Position numbers and translations under genes: made by a program. Shown one piece after another: positions 6,414-7,557 of a stretch of DNA of 7,557 nucleotides. Below the pieces are notes generated by a model, which saw only the letters and a program-made list of their open reading frames with translations, had not been told where the DNA came from and did not search any database. Positions within the stretch are counted from its first letter, which is position 1; each line of letters begins with the position of its first letter. Location of the stretch: contig VGAV01000105.1 of the NCBI GenBank assembly GCA_016870695.1, positions 1-7,557 of the forward strand, in the 5' to 3' direction. This DNA is from Actinomycetota bacterium (GTDB lineage: Bacteria; Actinomycetota; Actinomycetes; Actinomycetales; Microbacteriaceae).

Positions 6414-6487
6414 CGGGGTGTGGCGCAGCTTGGTAGCGCGCGTCGTTCGGGACGACGAGGCCGCAGGTTCAAATCCTGTCACCCCGA
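6414..6487 (+). tRNA. tRNA-Pro (anticodon CGG)
   Basis: A full cloverleaf can be drawn. The acceptor arms CGGGGTG (6414-6420) and CACCCCG (6480-6486) pair over 7 bp with discriminator A6487. The D stem is GCGC/GCGC (6423-6426, 6436-6439). The anticodon stem CGTCG/CGACG (6441-6445, 6453-6457) encloses the loop TTCGGGA, placing CGG at 6448-6450, which reads the proline codon CCG. A 5-base variable loop follows, and the T arm GCAGG/CCTGT encloses TTCAAAT. The 3' CCA is not encoded (the genome reads CCG after the discriminator), so it is added by the CCA-adding enzyme. CCG is a very frequent proline codon in these high-GC genes. Confidence 0.96.
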
Positions 6488-6495
6488 CCGCAGAG

Positions 6496-6519
6496 AGGCT
6501 CCGCCCACGGGCGGAGCCT
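6496..6519 (+). terminator. Terminator of the tRNA-Pro gene
   Basis: A 10-bp perfect stem (6496-6505 with 6510-6519) with a 4-base CACG loop starts 9 bases after the tRNA and is followed by TTCGTGT. Its position directly behind the tRNA supports a single-gene transcription unit and leaves the downstream phosphatase gene to its own, unidentified, promoter between 6520 and 6547. Confidence 0.85.
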
Positions 6520-6556
6520 TTCGTGTATCGAAATCGCGTCGTCCGATAGGAGCCCT

Positions 6557-7330
6557 GTGTCCGACACCTCGCCTCGCCTCGTCGCCTTCGATCTCGACGA
6601 CACGCTCGCCCCGTCGAAGACGGCCATCGACCCCCGCATCGGCGACCTGCTTCTCGCCCTCGCGGAGCGCGTCGAGGTCGCGATCATCTCCGGCGGCCAG
6701 CTGCAGCAGTTCCGCACCCAGGTGATCGACCGGCTGCCCGAGACGAGCGACGAGATCCTGTCGCACTTCCACCTCATGCCCACGTGCGGCACGCAGTACT
6801 ACCGCCTGACGTCCGACGGCATCGAGACCGTCTACGCACGCTCGCTGACCGACGACGAGAAGACCCGTGCCCTCACCGCCGTCCGCGAGGAGGCGGAGCG
6901 CCTCGGGCTGTGGGAGGCCGAGCCGTGGGGCGACATCCTCGAGGACCGCGGGTCGCAGATCACCTTCTCGGCCCTCGGGCAGAAGGCGCCGCTCGACGCC
7001 AAGATGGCGTGGGACCCCACCGGCCAGAAGAAGAACAGCCTGCGCGAGGCCGTCGCCGCCCGGATCCCCGACCTCGAGGTCCGCTCGGGCGGCTCCACCT
7101 CCGTCGACATCACCCACCAGGGCATCGACAAGGCCTACGGCATGAACCAGCTCCTCGAGGCCACCGGGATCCCCCTCGACGACATGCTGTTCGTCGGCGA
7201 CCGCCTCGACCCGGACGGCAACGACTACCCCGTCCTCGCGATGGGCGTCGAGTGCCACGCGGTGCACGGCTGGGAGGACACCGCCGCCTACCTGGACGCG
7301 CTCATCCCCACGCTTCCCGCGCGCGCCTGA
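6557..7330 (+). CDS. HAD-IIB family phosphatase, phosphomannomutase-like, 257 aa
   Basis: A cytosolic haloacid-dehalogenase-superfamily enzyme with a C2 cap. Motif I is FDLDDT (nucleophile Asp12, general acid Asp14), motif II IISGG (Ser45), motif III GIDKAYG (Lys192) and motif IV FVGDRLDPDGND (Asp215, with Asp218 and Asp223 nearby). The cap region carries LEDRGSQITFSALGQ, a later RSGGSTSVDITHQGIDK and a Lys/Arg-rich helix between them. That order resembles eukaryotic-type phosphomannomutase (R-G-x-x-x-x-S-x-x-G, then GG-x-x-S-x-D-x-x-x-x-G-x-DK), so it could interconvert mannose 6- and 1-phosphates for GDP-mannose, or be a sugar-phosphate phosphatase. The generic HAD-IIB call is secure; the substrate is not. 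The start is GTG at 6557, with AGGAG at 6548-6552 only 4 bases upstream, a short spacing but no better start exists before the motif I strand. Confidence 0.9.
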   Translation: MSDTSPRLVAFDLDDTLAPSKTAIDPRIGDLLLALAERVEVAIISGGQLQQFRTQVIDRLPETSDEILSHFHLMPTCGTQYYRLTSDGIETVYARSLTDDEKTRALTAVREEAERLGLWEAEPWGDILEDRGSQITFSALGQKAPLDAKMAWDPTGQKKNSLREAVAARIPDLEVRSGGSTSVDITHQGIDKAYGMNQLLEATGIPLDDMLFVGDRLDPDGNDYPVLAMGVECHAVHGWEDTAAYLDALIPTLPARA

Positions 7331-7390
7331 CCCGCGCGGGAGGGCCGCCGGGGCGAAACGCCGGCCGTTCGCCCGCGCGCGCCTGACCCG
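7316..7390. repeat. 19-bp direct repeat spanning the HAD gene stop codon
   Basis: CCCGCGCGCGCCTGACCCG occurs at 7316-7334, covering the gene's last codons and stop, and exactly again at 7372-7390, 56 bases downstream. Similarity continues weakly after each copy (both lead into CGGGA). The second copy lies in non-coding DNA and keeps the TGA. Confidence 0.8.
7333..7379. terminator. Possible two-sided terminator between convergent genes
   Basis: The convergent gap contains CGCGCGGG (7333-7340) pairing with CCCGCGCG (7372-7379). It also holds a smaller nested alternative, GGGCGAA (7351-7357) with TTCGCCC (7368-7374). The two share bases and cannot both form fully. Either could stop transcription from the HAD gene and from the minus-strand gene ending at 7434. 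No U tract is visible, so this is less certain than the other terminators. Confidence 0.5.
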
Positions 7391-7433
7391 ACCGGGAAGA
7401 CGCCCGACGCGAGACGCCCGCCGTGCCGTCACG

Positions 7434-7557
7434 TCAGATGATCTGACCGATCGGCTCGCGCTTCTCGGCCTGGAAACGGTCCTCGGTGCGTCCGTACGCC
7501 CAGTACCCGGACAGCGACACCTGCTCGCGCGCCAGACCCCAGCGCCCGAACACCACA
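7434..7557 (-). CDS. C-terminal fragment of a siderophore-interacting (ViuB-like) protein (partial)
   Basis: The last 40 codons are present, in frame from base 7556 to the TGA at 7436-7434; the 5' part lies beyond the window. The tail reads RWGLAREQVSLSGYWAYGRT followed by EDRFQAEKREPIGQII. 'GYWR.GR.E..FQ.EKR' is the characteristic C-terminus of siderophore-interacting proteins, FAD-dependent cytosolic ferric-siderophore reductases of the ferredoxin-reductase fold that release iron after import. The flavin- and NAD(P)H-binding motifs are outside the window and cannot be checked. It converges on the HAD gene. Confidence 0.8.
   Translation of the reverse strand, partial: VVFGRWGLAREQVSLSGYWAYGRTEDRFQAEKREPIGQII

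Noticed and set aside
6463..6490. Integration (att) site at the 3' end of the tRNA-Pro gene
   Set aside because: I found no second copy of the tRNA 3' sequence in the window and no integrase or phage gene nearby; the following DNA is a terminator and an ordinary housekeeping-type gene.
6479..7432. 317-codon antisense frame over the HAD gene
   Set aside because: It runs through the tRNA terminator and lacks motifs; the plus strand has all four HAD motifs.

Overview
The window is high-GC DNA with strong third-position G/C bias, leaderless-type signals and an actinobacterial gene set: a PASTA-bearing class A penicillin-binding protein of PonA2 type, a LAxTG-anchored surface protein, and RidA/DUF4177 neighbours. 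The style fits a member of the Microbacteriaceae such as Microbacterium. That placement is inferred from gene order and protein style, not from a search.

Layout. The window opens with the last 26 residues of a plus-strand protein that look like the C-terminus of a VapC-type PIN toxin. A long, nearly perfect hairpin follows, serving as a two-sided terminator between this gene and the minus-strand pair at 148-830, a RidA-family protein and a 72-residue DUF4177-like protein that overlap by 4 bases. Across a 110-bp divergent intergenic region (831-940) lies a 900-residue bifunctional penicillin-binding protein (941-3643), overlapped by 4 bases with a membrane-tethered metallophosphoesterase (3640-4563). 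A 16-bp perfect terminator hairpin closes that operon. Next comes a single gene for a secreted, wall-anchored protein (4679-6196) with its own terminator, then a tRNA-Pro(CGG) gene with promoter and terminator (6370-6519), and a HAD-IIB phosphatase with phosphomannomutase-like features (6557-7330). A short GC-rich convergent intergenic region carries a 19-bp direct repeat. The window ends in the last 40 residues of a minus-strand siderophore-interacting protein.

How the genes fit together. The core, RidA / DUF4177 / class A PBP with PASTA / metallophosphoesterase, resembles the neighbourhood recalled from Mycobacterium tuberculosis around ponA2 (Rv3678c, Rv3678A, Rv3682, Rv3683), but without the WhiB and ATPase genes that lie between there. 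The PBP builds and crosslinks peptidoglycan; the co-translated phosphoesterase is probably an envelope-associated partner of unknown substrate; the next gene makes a surface protein that a sortase would attach to that wall. The remaining genes look like ordinary chromosomal neighbours. I see no insertion sequence, phage gene or CRISPR array. The points most worth following up are the MPE with an altered GNHD motif, the five sequential cysteine pairs and cysteine-bearing insertion in the PBP, the likely leaderless PBP transcript, and the possible thioester domain in the LATTG protein.
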